Positions 43,782 through 52,770 of a DNA stretch of 64,000 bases are shown here, piece after piece. Both the position numbers and the translations under genes were made by a program. Under the pieces are notes generated by a model. That model saw only the letters and a program-made list of their open reading frames with translations, was not told where the DNA came from and did not search any database. Source of the DNA: Bacillus sp. FJAT-25509 (GTDB lineage: Bacteria; Bacillota; Bacilli; Bacillales; Bacillaceae_G); the NCBI RefSeq assembly GCF_001420605.1, contig NZ_LJIZ01000016.1, forward strand, positions 310,001 through 374,000. Direction: 5' to 3'. Numbering within the stretch: the first letter of the stretch is position 1; each line of letters starts with the position of its first letter.

Positions 43782-45825
43782 CTAATTTTTCTGAATTAAA
43801 TATTCCCGTTCTGTCTAAGTACATTCTTAATTCTTGATATTCATTAGCTTTCCAAAATACATCTGAATTAACAAGTAATGTTGCATCATTTCGAGCAACT
43901 TCTAATGCACGATAGTCATGTACCATATCAGCCATTTTAAATTCGGGTACACCACTTTGCTGTTTTCCAAAGAAATCTCCTGGTCCTCTAAGTTCTAAAT
44001 CTTTTTCACTTAACTCAAAACCATCGTTTGTTTCTGTCATGATTGTTAGTCTTTCTTTTCCTACCTCACTTTTTGGATCGCCAACTAAAATACAATATGA
44101 TTGTTCTGAACCTCGTCCAACTCGTCCTCTTAGTTGATGTAATTGTGAAAGTCCAAATCGGTCTGCATCATAAATAACCATCACAGTTGCATTCGGTACA
44201 TTTACACCCACTTCTACAACTGTCGTTGATACTAATATTTGAACATCATTAGCTGCAAATGCCTTCATTACGTCATCTTTCTCTGTTGATGAAAGCTTTC
44301 CATGCATCAATCCAACCTTCGCTATATTTTGATAATGAAAAGATAGAACACTATGTAAATCCAATGCATTCTGAAGGTCTAGTTTCTCTGACTCCTCGAT
44401 TAGAGGACAGATTAAATACGCTTGTCGTCCATTTTTAATTTCTTTACCGATAAAATCTAAAACACGATCAAACATTTCTTGTTTAACCCAATACGTTTCT
44501 ATTTTTTTACGACCAGCCGGATATTCATCAATAATCGAGACATCCATTTCACCAAATGCCGTTATTGCCAAAGTTCTTGGGATTGGAGTTGCTGTCATAA
44601 ATAAAACATCAGGGAAATAACCTTTTTCTCTTAAAACTCTTCGCTGACCAACACCAAATCGATGTTGTTCATCTGTAATTACAATGCCTAATTTATTAAA
44701 TTGAACCTCATCTTGAATTAAAGCATGAGTTCCGACTAAAATATGTACCTCACCGTTTTTTAATCGTTCTAGGATTTCACGACGCTTTTTACCTTTTACA
44801 GAACTTGTAAGAAGTTCAACATTTACTTCAGTATGTTGTAGCATTTTTGCTAAAGATTCAAAATGTTGCTCAGCTAATATTTCTGTAGGCACCATTAATG
44901 CCCCTTGGTAACCATTAAGTGTACATGCATACAATGCAATGGTAGCGACAACTGTTTTTCCCGAACCAACATCACCTTGTAATAAGCGATTCATTCGATA
45001 AGGACTTTCTAAATCTGTGAATATTTCTTGTACAACTCTATTTTGAGCTGATGTCAGAGGAAATGGTAAGGATTGGATTAGTTGTTGAATTTTTTCAATG
45101 TTTAATGTTTTTGGGATACCTTTTGATTGATTACGCTGAATTTTTCGAAGTGCTTGCATTTTTAGTTGGAAAAGAAAAAACTCTTCATAAACAAAGCTTC
45201 TTCTAGCTTGTTTTAAACTATTCGCATCAATTGGATGGTGAAGTAATCTCATAGTTTCTGAACGATTTAAAAGTTTATATTTTTGAATAAGTTCTTTTGG
45301 CACTAAGTCATTTATTAAATGTCCAAATTTTTTAAAGGACTGCTCAACAAATTTACGCATTGTTTTTACAGACATTTTGCCCTTAATTGAATAGACAGGC
45401 TCAATTTCATGACTATTCGTACGAGAACCAAATACAAGGTCTGATAATGAAATGGTTTGTTTATGTTGATCCCACTTACCAGAAACAGTTACATGCTCAT
45501 TTAAGTTTAACTTTGTTTTAAAATACGGTCGATTAAAACAAATAACAGTAATTAAGTATCGATCAACTAAAAGTCGAAATGTTAATCGTGATTTATTTTT
45601 GCCAAAATATTGAAGAAGAGGAGCGCTATGAACAATCCCCTCGACTGTCACGCGCTCTTCATGCTTCACTTCTGATAAATCCTTATTTCGAAAATCCTCA
45701 TATCGATACGGTAAATATTCGATTAAGTCATTTATAGTAAAAATACCCATATCATTTAATTGTGTTTCAGTTTCATCGCCAACACCACTTAATACAGATA
45801 CTTTTTGTTCAAGTTCAATACTCAC
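43777..45825 (-). CDS. recG: ATP-dependent DNA helicase RecG
   Basis: Branch-migration helicase that remodels stalled forks. N-terminal wedge OB domain, then helicase motifs: LLQGDVGSGKTVVA (Walker A), VITDEQHRFG (DEQH box), FMTATPIPRTLA and QLRGRVGRG. 682 residues. Starts 1 bp before the sdaAA stop, so is tightly coupled. Confidence 0.98.
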   Translation of the reverse strand: MSIELEQKVSVLSGVGDETETQLNDMGIFTINDLIEYLPYRYEDFRNKDLSEVKHEERVTVEGIVHSAPLLQYFGKNKSRLTFRLLVDRYLITVICFNRPYFKTKLNLNEHVTVSGKWDQHKQTISLSDLVFGSRTNSHEIEPVYSIKGKMSVKTMRKFVEQSFKKFGHLINDLVPKELIQKYKLLNRSETMRLLHHPIDANSLKQARRSFVYEEFFLFQLKMQALRKIQRNQSKGIPKTLNIEKIQQLIQSLPFPLTSAQNRVVQEIFTDLESPYRMNRLLQGDVGSGKTVVATIALYACTLNGYQGALMVPTEILAEQHFESLAKMLQHTEVNVELLTSSVKGKKRREILERLKNGEVHILVGTHALIQDEVQFNKLGIVITDEQHRFGVGQRRVLREKGYFPDVLFMTATPIPRTLAITAFGEMDVSIIDEYPAGRKKIETYWVKQEMFDRVLDFIGKEIKNGRQAYLICPLIEESEKLDLQNALDLHSVLSFHYQNIAKVGLMHGKLSSTEKDDVMKAFAANDVQILVSTTVVEVGVNVPNATVMVIYDADRFGLSQLHQLRGRVGRGSEQSYCILVGDPKSEVGKERLTIMTETNDGFELSEKDLELRGPGDFFGKQQSGVPEFKMADMVHDYRALEVARNDATLLVNSDVFWKANEYQELRMYLDRTGIFNSEKLD

Positions 45826-46706
45826 TATTTTTTTAGCGAAACACCAAATATTTTTGCTTCTAATTCACGTCCTGTTGGCGTTGCCGCTAGTCCTCCTTCT
45901 GCAGTTTCTCTTAGCGCAGATGGCATTGTTTGTCCAATTCGATACATAGCATCAATTACTTCGTCACATGGGATACGACTTGTAATACCTGCTAATGCCA
46001 TATCTGCTGCTACCATTGCGTTAGCAGCACCCATTGCATTTCGCTTAACACATGGGACTTCTACTAAACCTGCAACCGGGTCACATACTAAACCAAGCAT
46101 ATTTTTTAATGTAATAGCAAATGCTTCAGCACTTTGACTTGGAGTACCACCAGCCATTTCAACGATCGCTGCTGCTGCCATACCACTTGCAGATCCTACT
46201 TCCGCTTGACAGCCACCTGCAGCTCCTGAAATTGACGCATTATTGGCTACAACAAAACCGAAAGCACCTGATGCAAATAAGAATTCAATCATTTGCATTC
46301 GAGTTGGATTTAATTTCTCTTTTACAGCAAAAAGGGTTCCAGGTACTACCCCAGCAGAACCAGCTGTAGGAGTTGCACAAATCGTACCCATTGCAGCATT
46401 TACTTCATTTGTCGCAACCGCTTTACTAACAGCATCTAAAAGTAAATGGCCTGAAAGGAAATTACCTTTTGCAATATAATTTTGAAGTAATACAGCGTCT
46501 CCCCCTGTTAAACCTGTTGGCGAGTGAACACCTGCAAGTCCTCTTTCAACCGCCTTTTCCATAACAACAAGATTTTGCTCCATTTTACCGATAATCTCTT
46601 CACGGCTTCTTCCTGTAAATAACATCTCTTGTTGAATCATTATTTCCGAAATTTTAACATTTTTTGATTCAGCTAATTCAACTAATTCAGCAACATTTTT
46701 AAACAT
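45825..46706 (-). CDS. sdaAA: L-serine dehydratase, iron-sulfur-dependent, alpha subunit
   Basis: Catalytic half of the two-subunit, 4Fe-4S serine deaminase (L-serine to pyruvate and ammonia). Glycine-rich SPTGLTGGDAVLLQ and the cysteine motifs GCQAEVGSA, CDPVAGLVEVPC, which ligate the cluster, are seen. 293 residues. Partner sdaAB lies 17 bp upstream. Confidence 0.97.
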   Translation of the reverse strand: MFKNVAELVELAESKNVKISEIMIQQEMLFTGRSREEIIGKMEQNLVVMEKAVERGLAGVHSPTGLTGGDAVLLQNYIAKGNFLSGHLLLDAVSKAVATNEVNAAMGTICATPTAGSAGVVPGTLFAVKEKLNPTRMQMIEFLFASGAFGFVVANNASISGAAGGCQAEVGSASGMAAAAIVEMAGGTPSQSAEAFAITLKNMLGLVCDPVAGLVEVPCVKRNAMGAANAMVAADMALAGITSRIPCDEVIDAMYRIGQTMPSALRETAEGGLAATPTGRELEAKIFGVSLKK

Positions 46707-46723
46707 ATAAGATCCCCCTCTCC

Positions 46724-47389
46724 TTAATCAACCATTTTCGTAACACGAATGATATGTGGTAAAGATTCAATTTCATTAATAACTTTATTATCTAGATCTT
46801 GGTCGACCTCAATTGCCATCAAAGCAATTTGTCCGACCTCTTTACGTGAAACTTCCATATGGCCAATATTTACAGCATATTTCATAAGGACATTTGTTAC
46901 ACCAGCAATCGAACCAAAACGGTCATTATGAACAACAAGGATTGCAGGGTAATTACCCGAAAGTTTAAGTTCAAATCCATTCAACTCAATAATTTCAATT
47001 TTTCCACCACCGATTGAAATTCCAACTAATTCAAATGGTTGGTCATCATCGAGAATAGAAATTTTCACTGTATTTGGATGCTCTGTTACTGCATCTTCCT
47101 CAATGAAATCTACTGACATCCCTTTTTCTTGTGCAATATTTAATGATTCTGGAATACGCTCATCAAATGTATCAAAATCTAATAATCCACCAATAAGCGC
47201 AACATCTGTACCATGTCCACGATATGTCTTAGCAAATGAACCATACAATGAAATCAAAATCTTCTTTGGTTCTTTTCCATAAAGATTTCTTGCTACACGA
47301 CCAATTTTTGCCGCTCCCGCTGTATGTGAACTAGAAGGACCAATCATAATTGGACCAATTATGTCAAAAACACTTTTATATTTCATCAC
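46724..47389 (-). CDS. sdaAB: L-serine dehydratase beta subunit
   Basis: Regulatory half of the serine deaminase. GPSSSHTAGAAKIGR near the N-terminus and a C-terminal ACT domain (about 145-221). 221 residues. Preceded by a 220-bp gap with a hairpin at 47471-47508 and the fakA terminator. Confidence 0.96.
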   Translation of the reverse strand: MMKYKSVFDIIGPIMIGPSSSHTAGAAKIGRVARNLYGKEPKKILISLYGSFAKTYRGHGTDVALIGGLLDFDTFDERIPESLNIAQEKGMSVDFIEEDAVTEHPNTVKISILDDDQPFELVGISIGGGKIEIIELNGFELKLSGNYPAILVVHNDRFGSIAGVTNVLMKYAVNIGHMEVSRKEVGQIALMAIEVDQDLDNKVINEIESLPHIIRVTKMVD

Positions 47390-47470
47390 GTTTCCCCCAA
47401 TACGTTATTGTAAAAGCGTATTTTATTTAGTTTTTGTTTTGTTAGAACAAATATTTATATAAAAACTTGG

Positions 47471-47508
47471 TATTACGGACAAAGCAATGTCCATCTTATA
47501 GTGTAATA
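47471..47508 (-). other. Bipartite hairpin upstream of sdaAB
   Basis: GGACA/TGTCC around a 6-nt loop, framed by TATTAC (47471-47476) and GTAATA (47503-47508). It lies about 85 bp before sdaAB, in its likely promoter or leader. Function unknown. Confidence 0.4.
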
Positions 47509-47566
47509 CGAAATTCTACAGAGTTCTATGTTATTTTACATTAGTCTTTAAATAAATTACAAAAAA

Positions 47567-47594
47567 AAAGAAGAAGTGATCCCACTTCCTCTTT
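47567..47594 (-). terminator. Rho-independent terminator after fakA
   Basis: A 12-bp stem (AAAGAAGAAGTG / CACTTCCTCTTT, one mismatch) followed by a T-run on the minus strand. About 20 bp past the fakA stop. Confidence 0.9.
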
Positions 47595-47613
47595 TATCTT
47601 GCTATATTATATC

Positions 47614-49302
47614 TTATTCAATCGAAAAAATATATGAATATAAAGGCTGTTTACCGTTATGAACTTCAATTTCTAAGTGATCAAAGCTCTCTTCGGCAAA
47701 TTCGACTAATTTTGAAAGTTCTTCATCCGATACATCTTGACCATATAAGATTGTTAATATTTCAGAATCTTCATCAATCATATCTTGTAGTAATTTTTTT
47801 GCAGCCTCTAATTGATTGGCATCTGTAGTAACAATTTTACTTTCAAGGATTCCCATGAAATGATCTTTTGTTATTTCTACACCATCAATTTCAGTATCTC
47901 GAACCGCATAAGTTATTTGACCTGTTTTTACTGTCTTTAAAGCATCTTGCATTCCTGATTTATTTTCATCTAATGAACCTGTAGGATTAAATGCTAATAA
48001 TGCTGACATTCCTTGAGGTACTGTTTTAGACGTTACAACTGCTACATTACATTCTGCAACAGATGCAGCTTGTTCGGCAGCCATCACAATATTTCCGTTG
48101 TTAGGAAGTACAATAACATTTTCTGCGTTGCATTGTTCAATCGCTTTTACAATGTCTTCTGTACTAGGATTCATTGTTTGACCGCCTTCAATTACAACAG
48201 TTGCCCCAATACTTTCAAATAATGCTTTAATCCCTGATCCCATAGCTACCGTAACGATACCAAATTCTTGTTTTTCAGCAGATTGTATAGACTCATTTTT
48301 AGAAGGAGATTCATTTGAAACCTCTTCATGTAGTAAGTTAGTATGTTGTTCGCGCATATTTTCAGCTTTTAGTTTTAAAAAGCTTCCAAATCGTTGACCT
48401 AAATTAAATACTTCCCCAGGGTACTCAGCGTGAATATGAACTTTTACAATTTCATCATCAGCAACTACTAATAAAGAATCACCCCATGAACTTAACTCTT
48501 TACGGAAAGTATCTATGTCAAAAGGATGTTTTTTTATTTTATCTTTTTCAAATCGCACCATAAATTCAGTACAGTATCCGTAAACAATGTCTTCAGTATT
48601 TAACATACTTTGTACATTACGATGTTCTGCTTCAACTAGTTCCTCAAGTGAAAGAGCCGCCTCAGCACCTTCTAGGGAAATTTCTTCACCTTTTAATGAT
48701 GCTAAGAATCCTTCATAGACAAGTACTAAACCTTGACCTCCGCTATCGACTACACCAACTTGTTTTAACACAGGTAGTAAGTCTGGCGTACGGTTTAATG
48801 ATGCATTTGCTTCAATAATTGTTTCCTCAAGAAAAGGAATAAATTCTTCATGTGTTTTTGCTATGACAACTGCTTTTTTTGCAGTTTCTCTTGCAACTGT
48901 TAAGATTGTTCCTTCAATAGGCTTCATAACAGCTTTATAAGCAGTTTCTACCCCTGCTTCTAACGCTAAAGCAAAATCAGTTGTTGAAATTGTTTCCTTT
49001 GTTTCAATTGATTTAGAAAAACCTCTAAATAATTGAGAAAGTATTACACCAGAATTACCACGCGCACCCATCAGTAAGCCTTTTGCAAAGCTTTGACCAA
49101 CTTTCCCTACATGACTATTTGGTTTTTCTATTACTTCCTTTGATCCAGAAGTAATAGAAAGATTCATATTTGTTCCAGTATCACCATCTGGTACCGGGAA
49201 TACATTTAATGAATCTACAAATTTTACATTTTTCGTTAAGTTATTTGCACCTTGAATCACCATATCTGCAAATAATTTACCGTCAATACGTTTTATCGAC
49301 AC
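47614..49302 (-). CDS. fakA: Fatty acid kinase ATP-binding subunit FakA (YloV)
   Basis: Phosphorylates exogenous fatty acids bound to FakB/DegV proteins. The N-terminal DhaL-like domain carries the Mg-ATP aspartates in FPVPDGDTGTNM and GARGNSGVILSQLFRG; VVDSGGQGLVLVYEG and HIHAEYPGEV follow. 562 residues. Stands directly after yloU. Confidence 0.96.
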   Translation of the reverse strand: MSIKRIDGKLFADMVIQGANNLTKNVKFVDSLNVFPVPDGDTGTNMNLSITSGSKEVIEKPNSHVGKVGQSFAKGLLMGARGNSGVILSQLFRGFSKSIETKETISTTDFALALEAGVETAYKAVMKPIEGTILTVARETAKKAVVIAKTHEEFIPFLEETIIEANASLNRTPDLLPVLKQVGVVDSGGQGLVLVYEGFLASLKGEEISLEGAEAALSLEELVEAEHRNVQSMLNTEDIVYGYCTEFMVRFEKDKIKKHPFDIDTFRKELSSWGDSLLVVADDEIVKVHIHAEYPGEVFNLGQRFGSFLKLKAENMREQHTNLLHEEVSNESPSKNESIQSAEKQEFGIVTVAMGSGIKALFESIGATVVIEGGQTMNPSTEDIVKAIEQCNAENVIVLPNNGNIVMAAEQAASVAECNVAVVTSKTVPQGMSALLAFNPTGSLDENKSGMQDALKTVKTGQITYAVRDTEIDGVEITKDHFMGILESKIVTTDANQLEAAKKLLQDMIDEDSEILTILYGQDVSDEELSKLVEFAEESFDHLEIEVHNGKQPLYSYIFSIE

Positions 49303-49325
49303 AAATTCTCCTCCTTAATGCGTCT

Positions 49326-49688
49326 TTACAGGTTTGCTACTTTCACACCTTGAACAAAAATATTAACAGAGTCAACTGACAAGCCTAATGTTTGATCAAG
49401 AGTATACTTCACTTTATTTTGTACGTTATTAGCAACTTCAGAAATCTTCGTACCATAGCTTACAATTATGTACATATCGATATTAACGTCTTCGCCTACT
49501 TGGCGAACAATAACACCTTTTGTAAAGTTATCTTTTTTTAGGATTTCTGTAAGACCATCCTTAATTTGTTTCTTAGAAGCCATTCCAACAATACCGTAAC
49601 AATCAACGGCAGCTCCACCAGCAATTGTAGCGATCACATCTGTACCAATCTCGATTGTTCCATATTGAGTTTTCATTTCTAATGACAT
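49326..49688 (-). CDS. yloU: Asp23/Gls24-family protein YloU
   Basis: Envelope-stress-type Asp23 family protein of uncertain role. 120 residues with TIEIGTDVIATIAGGAA and YGIVGMASKK. It precedes fakA by 23 bp, the universal pairing in Firmicutes, which suggests a link to membrane lipid handling. Confidence 0.93.
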   Translation of the reverse strand: MSLEMKTQYGTIEIGTDVIATIAGGAAVDCYGIVGMASKKQIKDGLTEILKKDNFTKGVIVRQVGEDVNIDMYIIVSYGTKISEVANNVQNKVKYTLDQTLGLSVDSVNIFVQGVKVANL

Positions 49689-50024
49689 AATTTGGTCCCC
49701 CTTATTGGATAATCCAAGTATAGTTAGTTATACTACTTACTTATTATTGTATACCTTTTTCCAAAATAATTCTATTGACTCACTACTATTATTAGCATTT
49801 CAATAATATTCATGGTTAATTATAGAAAATACAATTATTAATGAATTTCTTAGGAGGTCCCTCTTTAATATTTAGTATATCATACATTTCGATGTCAAGG
49901 TTTTTTTCTTGAACAACTTACCAATAACTGTTGCATTCGGCGAAGCGGTATGATAAATTATAGTAGTGTTTGAATGAAAATAATCATTGAAATGTTATTC
50001 CGTTTTTTGTTAGGAGGGAAATAG
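49689..50024. other. Divergent yloU-rpmB intergenic region
   Basis: 336 bp holding the promoters of both genes. No other reading frame or repeat was seen. The yloU side has a TACAAT-like -10 with a poor -35. Confidence 0.6.
49932..49960 (+). promoter_or_regulatory. SigA-type promoter for rpmB
   Basis: -35 TTGCAT, 17 nt, -10 TAAATT, about 65 bp before rpmB. Embedded in a slightly GC-richer patch of the divergent region. Confidence 0.5.
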
Positions 50025-50213
50025 ATGGCTCGTGTTTGTGTAATCACAGGAAGAAAGTCTCGTTCTGGTAACAGTCGCTCTCACGCTATGAATGCTTCAA
50101 AACGTACTTGGGGTGCTAACCTTCAAAAAGTTCGTATTTTAGTAAACGGTAAACCAAAGCGTGTTTACGTTTCAGCGAGAGCATTAAAATCAGGTAAAAT
50201 TGAGCGCGTTTAA
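50025..50213 (+). CDS. rpmB: 50S ribosomal protein L28
   Basis: The only plus-strand gene of the window. 62 residues, [23 protein letters not shown], nearly identical to B. subtilis L28 and lacking the CxxC zinc pairs of some paralogues. A perfect GGAGG site precedes it. Convergent with spoVM, with a shared terminator. Confidence 0.98.
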   Translation: MARVCVITGRKSRSGNSRSHAMNASKRTWGANLQKVRILVNGKPKRVYVSARALKSGKIERV

Positions 50214-50227
50214 TTTATTAACGTACT

Positions 50228-50256
50228 AAAAAGCATAGCAATCCGCTATGCTTTTT
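50228..50256. terminator. Bidirectional terminator between rpmB and spoVM
   Basis: A perfect 12-bp stem (AAAAAGCATAGC / GCTATGCTTTTT) with A- and T-rich shoulders on both sides; it can stop both convergent transcripts. Confidence 0.93.
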
Positions 50257-50310
50257 TACTTTTTTTATGACTCCTATTGCCTTTTAACCAAAAAACCTAC
50301 TCCAACTAAG

Positions 50311-50394
50311 TTAAGCGTCTTTTTTAAATGTACTCAGCATGGCGCGAACAAGTCCGCCAAGAAATTTAGGTAATTTAATCGTATAAAATCTCAT
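50311..50394 (-). CDS. spoVM: Stage V sporulation protein SpoVM
   Basis: Tiny amphipathic peptide that recognises the curved forespore membrane and anchors SpoIVA in the coat basement layer. 27 residues, MRFYTIKLPKFLGGLVRAML followed by STFKKDA, almost the B. subtilis sequence. GGAGG sits 6 nt before the ATG. It lies between thiN and rpmB, the conserved place, and proves the lineage is endospore-forming. Confidence 0.97.
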   Translation of the reverse strand: MRFYTIKLPKFLGGLVRAMLSTFKKDA

Positions 50395-50488
50395 GCTTTC
50401 CCTCCTACAAGCTTTCTAGCATTTTTAAGGAAAAGATTAATCCTATTACATTCTACTTGCGTTGAGCGAAAACTATGACATGAAATTG

Positions 50489-51130
50489 TTAATCTTTGCT
50501 CCTTACTACTAATGCTATGCCTTCGCTAAATGAAATAGACCCTTCACTCTCCAGCAGTTCATTGCTTACACATAGGGATGATCCAATCTCTAATAAATGA
50601 TTCGTTAGTGGATATTTAAACCCCTTTAAAGTTAAATTCTCTACTTTAGCACCTAATGAAAAAAAGGATACGTATTTAAATTGTTGTAGCTTACTAATAT
50701 AATGGGTCCCTTCCTTAATGACATATATTTCGTTATATTCATCAACGATTTTTATTGGAATACCTGAATTCATAAATTTTATTAATAATGTAATACTGCC
50801 AAATTCATGATCTAAACGTTTTCCAGTAACACAGTGGACGAATATCTTTTCTGGTTTTTTTGTAATTGCCCATTGAATAGCAAGTTCTAAATCAGTTTCA
50901 TCTTTCTCAGGAGGGTAAATAAAAACATTTGGGACAAGTCTTTTTATCTTTTCTAAATTTTCATCGCTTAATGAATCAAAATCACCGAATATTGCCTCTG
51001 GAATTAATCCTTCTTCTATTAAGTAATGAGATCCATTATCTACACCAATCAGCACTTGGTTTTCGACTTTTTGTGTAATTTCAGTTATTGTATTCGATTT
51101 CGGTCCTGCACCTACAATATGTATAATCAA
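50489..51130 (-). CDS. thiN: Thiamine pyrophosphokinase
   Basis: Converts thiamine to thiamine diphosphate. GAGPKSNT at the N-terminus and FGDFDSLS with the metal-binding aspartates, later KDETDLELAIQWA. The start at TTG 51130 follows AAAGGTGG at 7 nt and gives 213 residues; the frame upstream to 51202 runs through a terminator hairpin and is unlikely to be translated. Confidence 0.94.
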   Translation of the reverse strand: MIIHIVGAGPKSNTITEITQKVENQVLIGVDNGSHYLIEEGLIPEAIFGDFDSLSDENLEKIKRLVPNVFIYPPEKDETDLELAIQWAITKKPEKIFVHCVTGKRLDHEFGSITLLIKFMNSGIPIKIVDEYNEIYVIKEGTHYISKLQQFKYVSFFSLGAKVENLTLKGFKYPLTNHLLEIGSSLCVSNELLESEGSISFSEGIALVVRSKD

Positions 51131-51147
51131 CTTTTTTCCACCTTTAA

Positions 51148-51180
51148 AAAAAATGCAATCGAATGTCGATTGCATTTTTT
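51148..51180 (-). terminator. Terminator directly before thiN
   Basis: A perfect 11-bp stem (AATGCAATCGA / TCGATTGCATT) with T8 on the minus strand, after rpe and ending about 15 nt before the thiN start codon. Confidence 0.85.
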
Positions 51181-51221
51181 GTTTCATAATTAGATTTTCC
51201 ATGCAATTTTAGATGATTACA

Positions 51222-51866
51222 TTATCCTCTAATTTTCGCGATTGCTTCTTTTCTGTCTTCCTTATTATAAACTGCTGAACCGGCTACTAATACGGTAGCA
51301 CCCGCTTCTATACAAAGTTTAGCCGTATGCTCGTCAACGCCACCGTCTATTTCGATTTCAACTGTTAAATTGCGTTCTTTAATTAAATTATCAACTTGTT
51401 TAATTTTCGGAACAACTGAATGAATAAATTTCTGTCCTCCAAAGCCTGGATTTACTGTCATTAAAAGGACCATGTCAACATCATCTATAATCTGTTCAAT
51501 TGATGAAACTGGAGTCGCTGGATTAAGAACAACTCCTGCTTTAATACCAAATGATTTAATCGTTTGAATCGTGCGGTGCAAATGCGTACACGCTTCAACA
51601 TGAACAGTAATAATGTCCGCTCCAGCTTTTACAAATTGTTCTATGTATTGATCAGGTTTTTCAATCATTAAATGTACATCAAGTGGGAGCTTCGTCACTG
51701 GTCTAATTGCTTCTACAATTAGTGGGCCAATTGTAATATTTGGAACAAAATGACCATCCATTACATCAACGTGAATATAATCTGCTCCTCCACGTTCTAC
51801 ATCTAAAATTTCTTCTCCAAGTTTAGCGAAATTCGCTGAAAGGATTGATGGTGCAATTTTAACCAT
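51222..51866 (-). CDS. rpe: Ribulose-phosphate 3-epimerase
   Basis: Pentose phosphate enzyme, TIM barrel. [28 protein letters not shown] and the [10 protein letters not shown] phosphate loop are diagnostic, and [11 protein letters not shown] carries the second catalytic Asp. 214 residues. Follows rsgA by 2 bp. Confidence 0.98.
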   Translation of the reverse strand: MVKIAPSILSANFAKLGEEILDVERGGADYIHVDVMDGHFVPNITIGPLIVEAIRPVTKLPLDVHLMIEKPDQYIEQFVKAGADIITVHVEACTHLHRTIQTIKSFGIKAGVVLNPATPVSSIEQIIDDVDMVLLMTVNPGFGGQKFIHSVVPKIKQVDNLIKERNLTVEIEIDGGVDEHTAKLCIEAGATVLVAGSAVYNKEDRKEAIAKIRG

Positions 51867-51868
51867 GA

Positions 51869-52750
51869 TTAATACCTCGGCTTTCTATCTCTTATTTCTT
51901 CTATGAATGATACATAATGATCATATCGTTTAGGAGAAATTTCCCCACTTTCAACCGCAGCTTTTACAGCGCATTTTGGTTCTTTTAAGTGGGTACAACC
52001 TCTAAATTTACAATCTTGACTTTTTTCACGCATTTCCACAAAACAATACGATAAATCTTCGGATTCGATTCCCATAAAGTCCAATGAACTAAAACCAGGA
52101 GTATCCGCAACTAGCCCTTGTCCAATTTTTATTAATTCAACATGTCTAGTTGTATGTTTTCCTCGTCCTAAATGAGAGGAAATAATACCTGTTTTTAAAT
52201 CTAGCTCCGGATTAATCGCATTTAGTAAAGTTGACTTACCAACGCCAGATTGTCCTGCAAATACAGATATTTTATTTGACAAATGTGGAAGTACTTTTTC
52301 TAATCCTTCCTCAGTTTTTGAAGAAGTTAAACATACTTCATATCCAATTTGGCGATAATAAGAAACGTATTCATACACTAATTTTAATTGTGTTTCAGAA
52401 CATAAATCGATCTTTGTAATAACAATTAACGGTTTAATTTCATTAAACTCAATTAATACAAGGAATCGATCTAATAATATTGGAGAAAAATCGGGCTCTA
52501 CGGCTGAAAAAACTAATATTGCTTGATCAACATTTGCAACAGGAGGTCGAACAAGTTCATTCTTTCGCTCTTTAATTTCAAGTAGATAACCTTCTCCACT
52601 TTTTTCGATATGATATTCTACTTCGTCTCCAACTAAAGGTGTTATTTTCTTATTACGAAAATTTCCTCTACCACGACAAGCAACAACTGTCTCATCTGTT
52701 TCGACATAATAGAATCCACTCAATGCTTTTATGATTTTGCCTTCTGGCAT
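51869..52750 (-). CDS. rsgA: Small ribosomal subunit biogenesis GTPase RsgA
   Basis: Circularly permuted GTPase acting late in 30S maturation. N-terminal OB domain, then TKIDL (G4), [14 protein letters not shown] (G1), DTPGFSS (G3), and a C-terminal zinc finger ([10 protein letters not shown]). 293 residues. Its place after prkC matches B. subtilis, where it is a PrkC substrate. Confidence 0.97.
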   Translation of the reverse strand: MPEGKIIKALSGFYYVETDETVVACRGRGNFRNKKITPLVGDEVEYHIEKSGEGYLLEIKERKNELVRPPVANVDQAILVFSAVEPDFSPILLDRFLVLIEFNEIKPLIVITKIDLCSETQLKLVYEYVSYYRQIGYEVCLTSSKTEEGLEKVLPHLSNKISVFAGQSGVGKSTLLNAINPELDLKTGIISSHLGRGKHTTRHVELIKIGQGLVADTPGFSSLDFMGIESEDLSYCFVEMREKSQDCKFRGCTHLKEPKCAVKAAVESGEISPKRYDHYVSFIEEIRDRKPRY

Positions 52751-52770
52751 ATACTCACTCCTACAGCTCT

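Noticed and set aside
51131-51202. N-terminal extension of thiN
   Set aside because: Would be translated through a perfect terminator hairpin and lacks a binding site; the TTG at 51130 has a good one and gives the family length.
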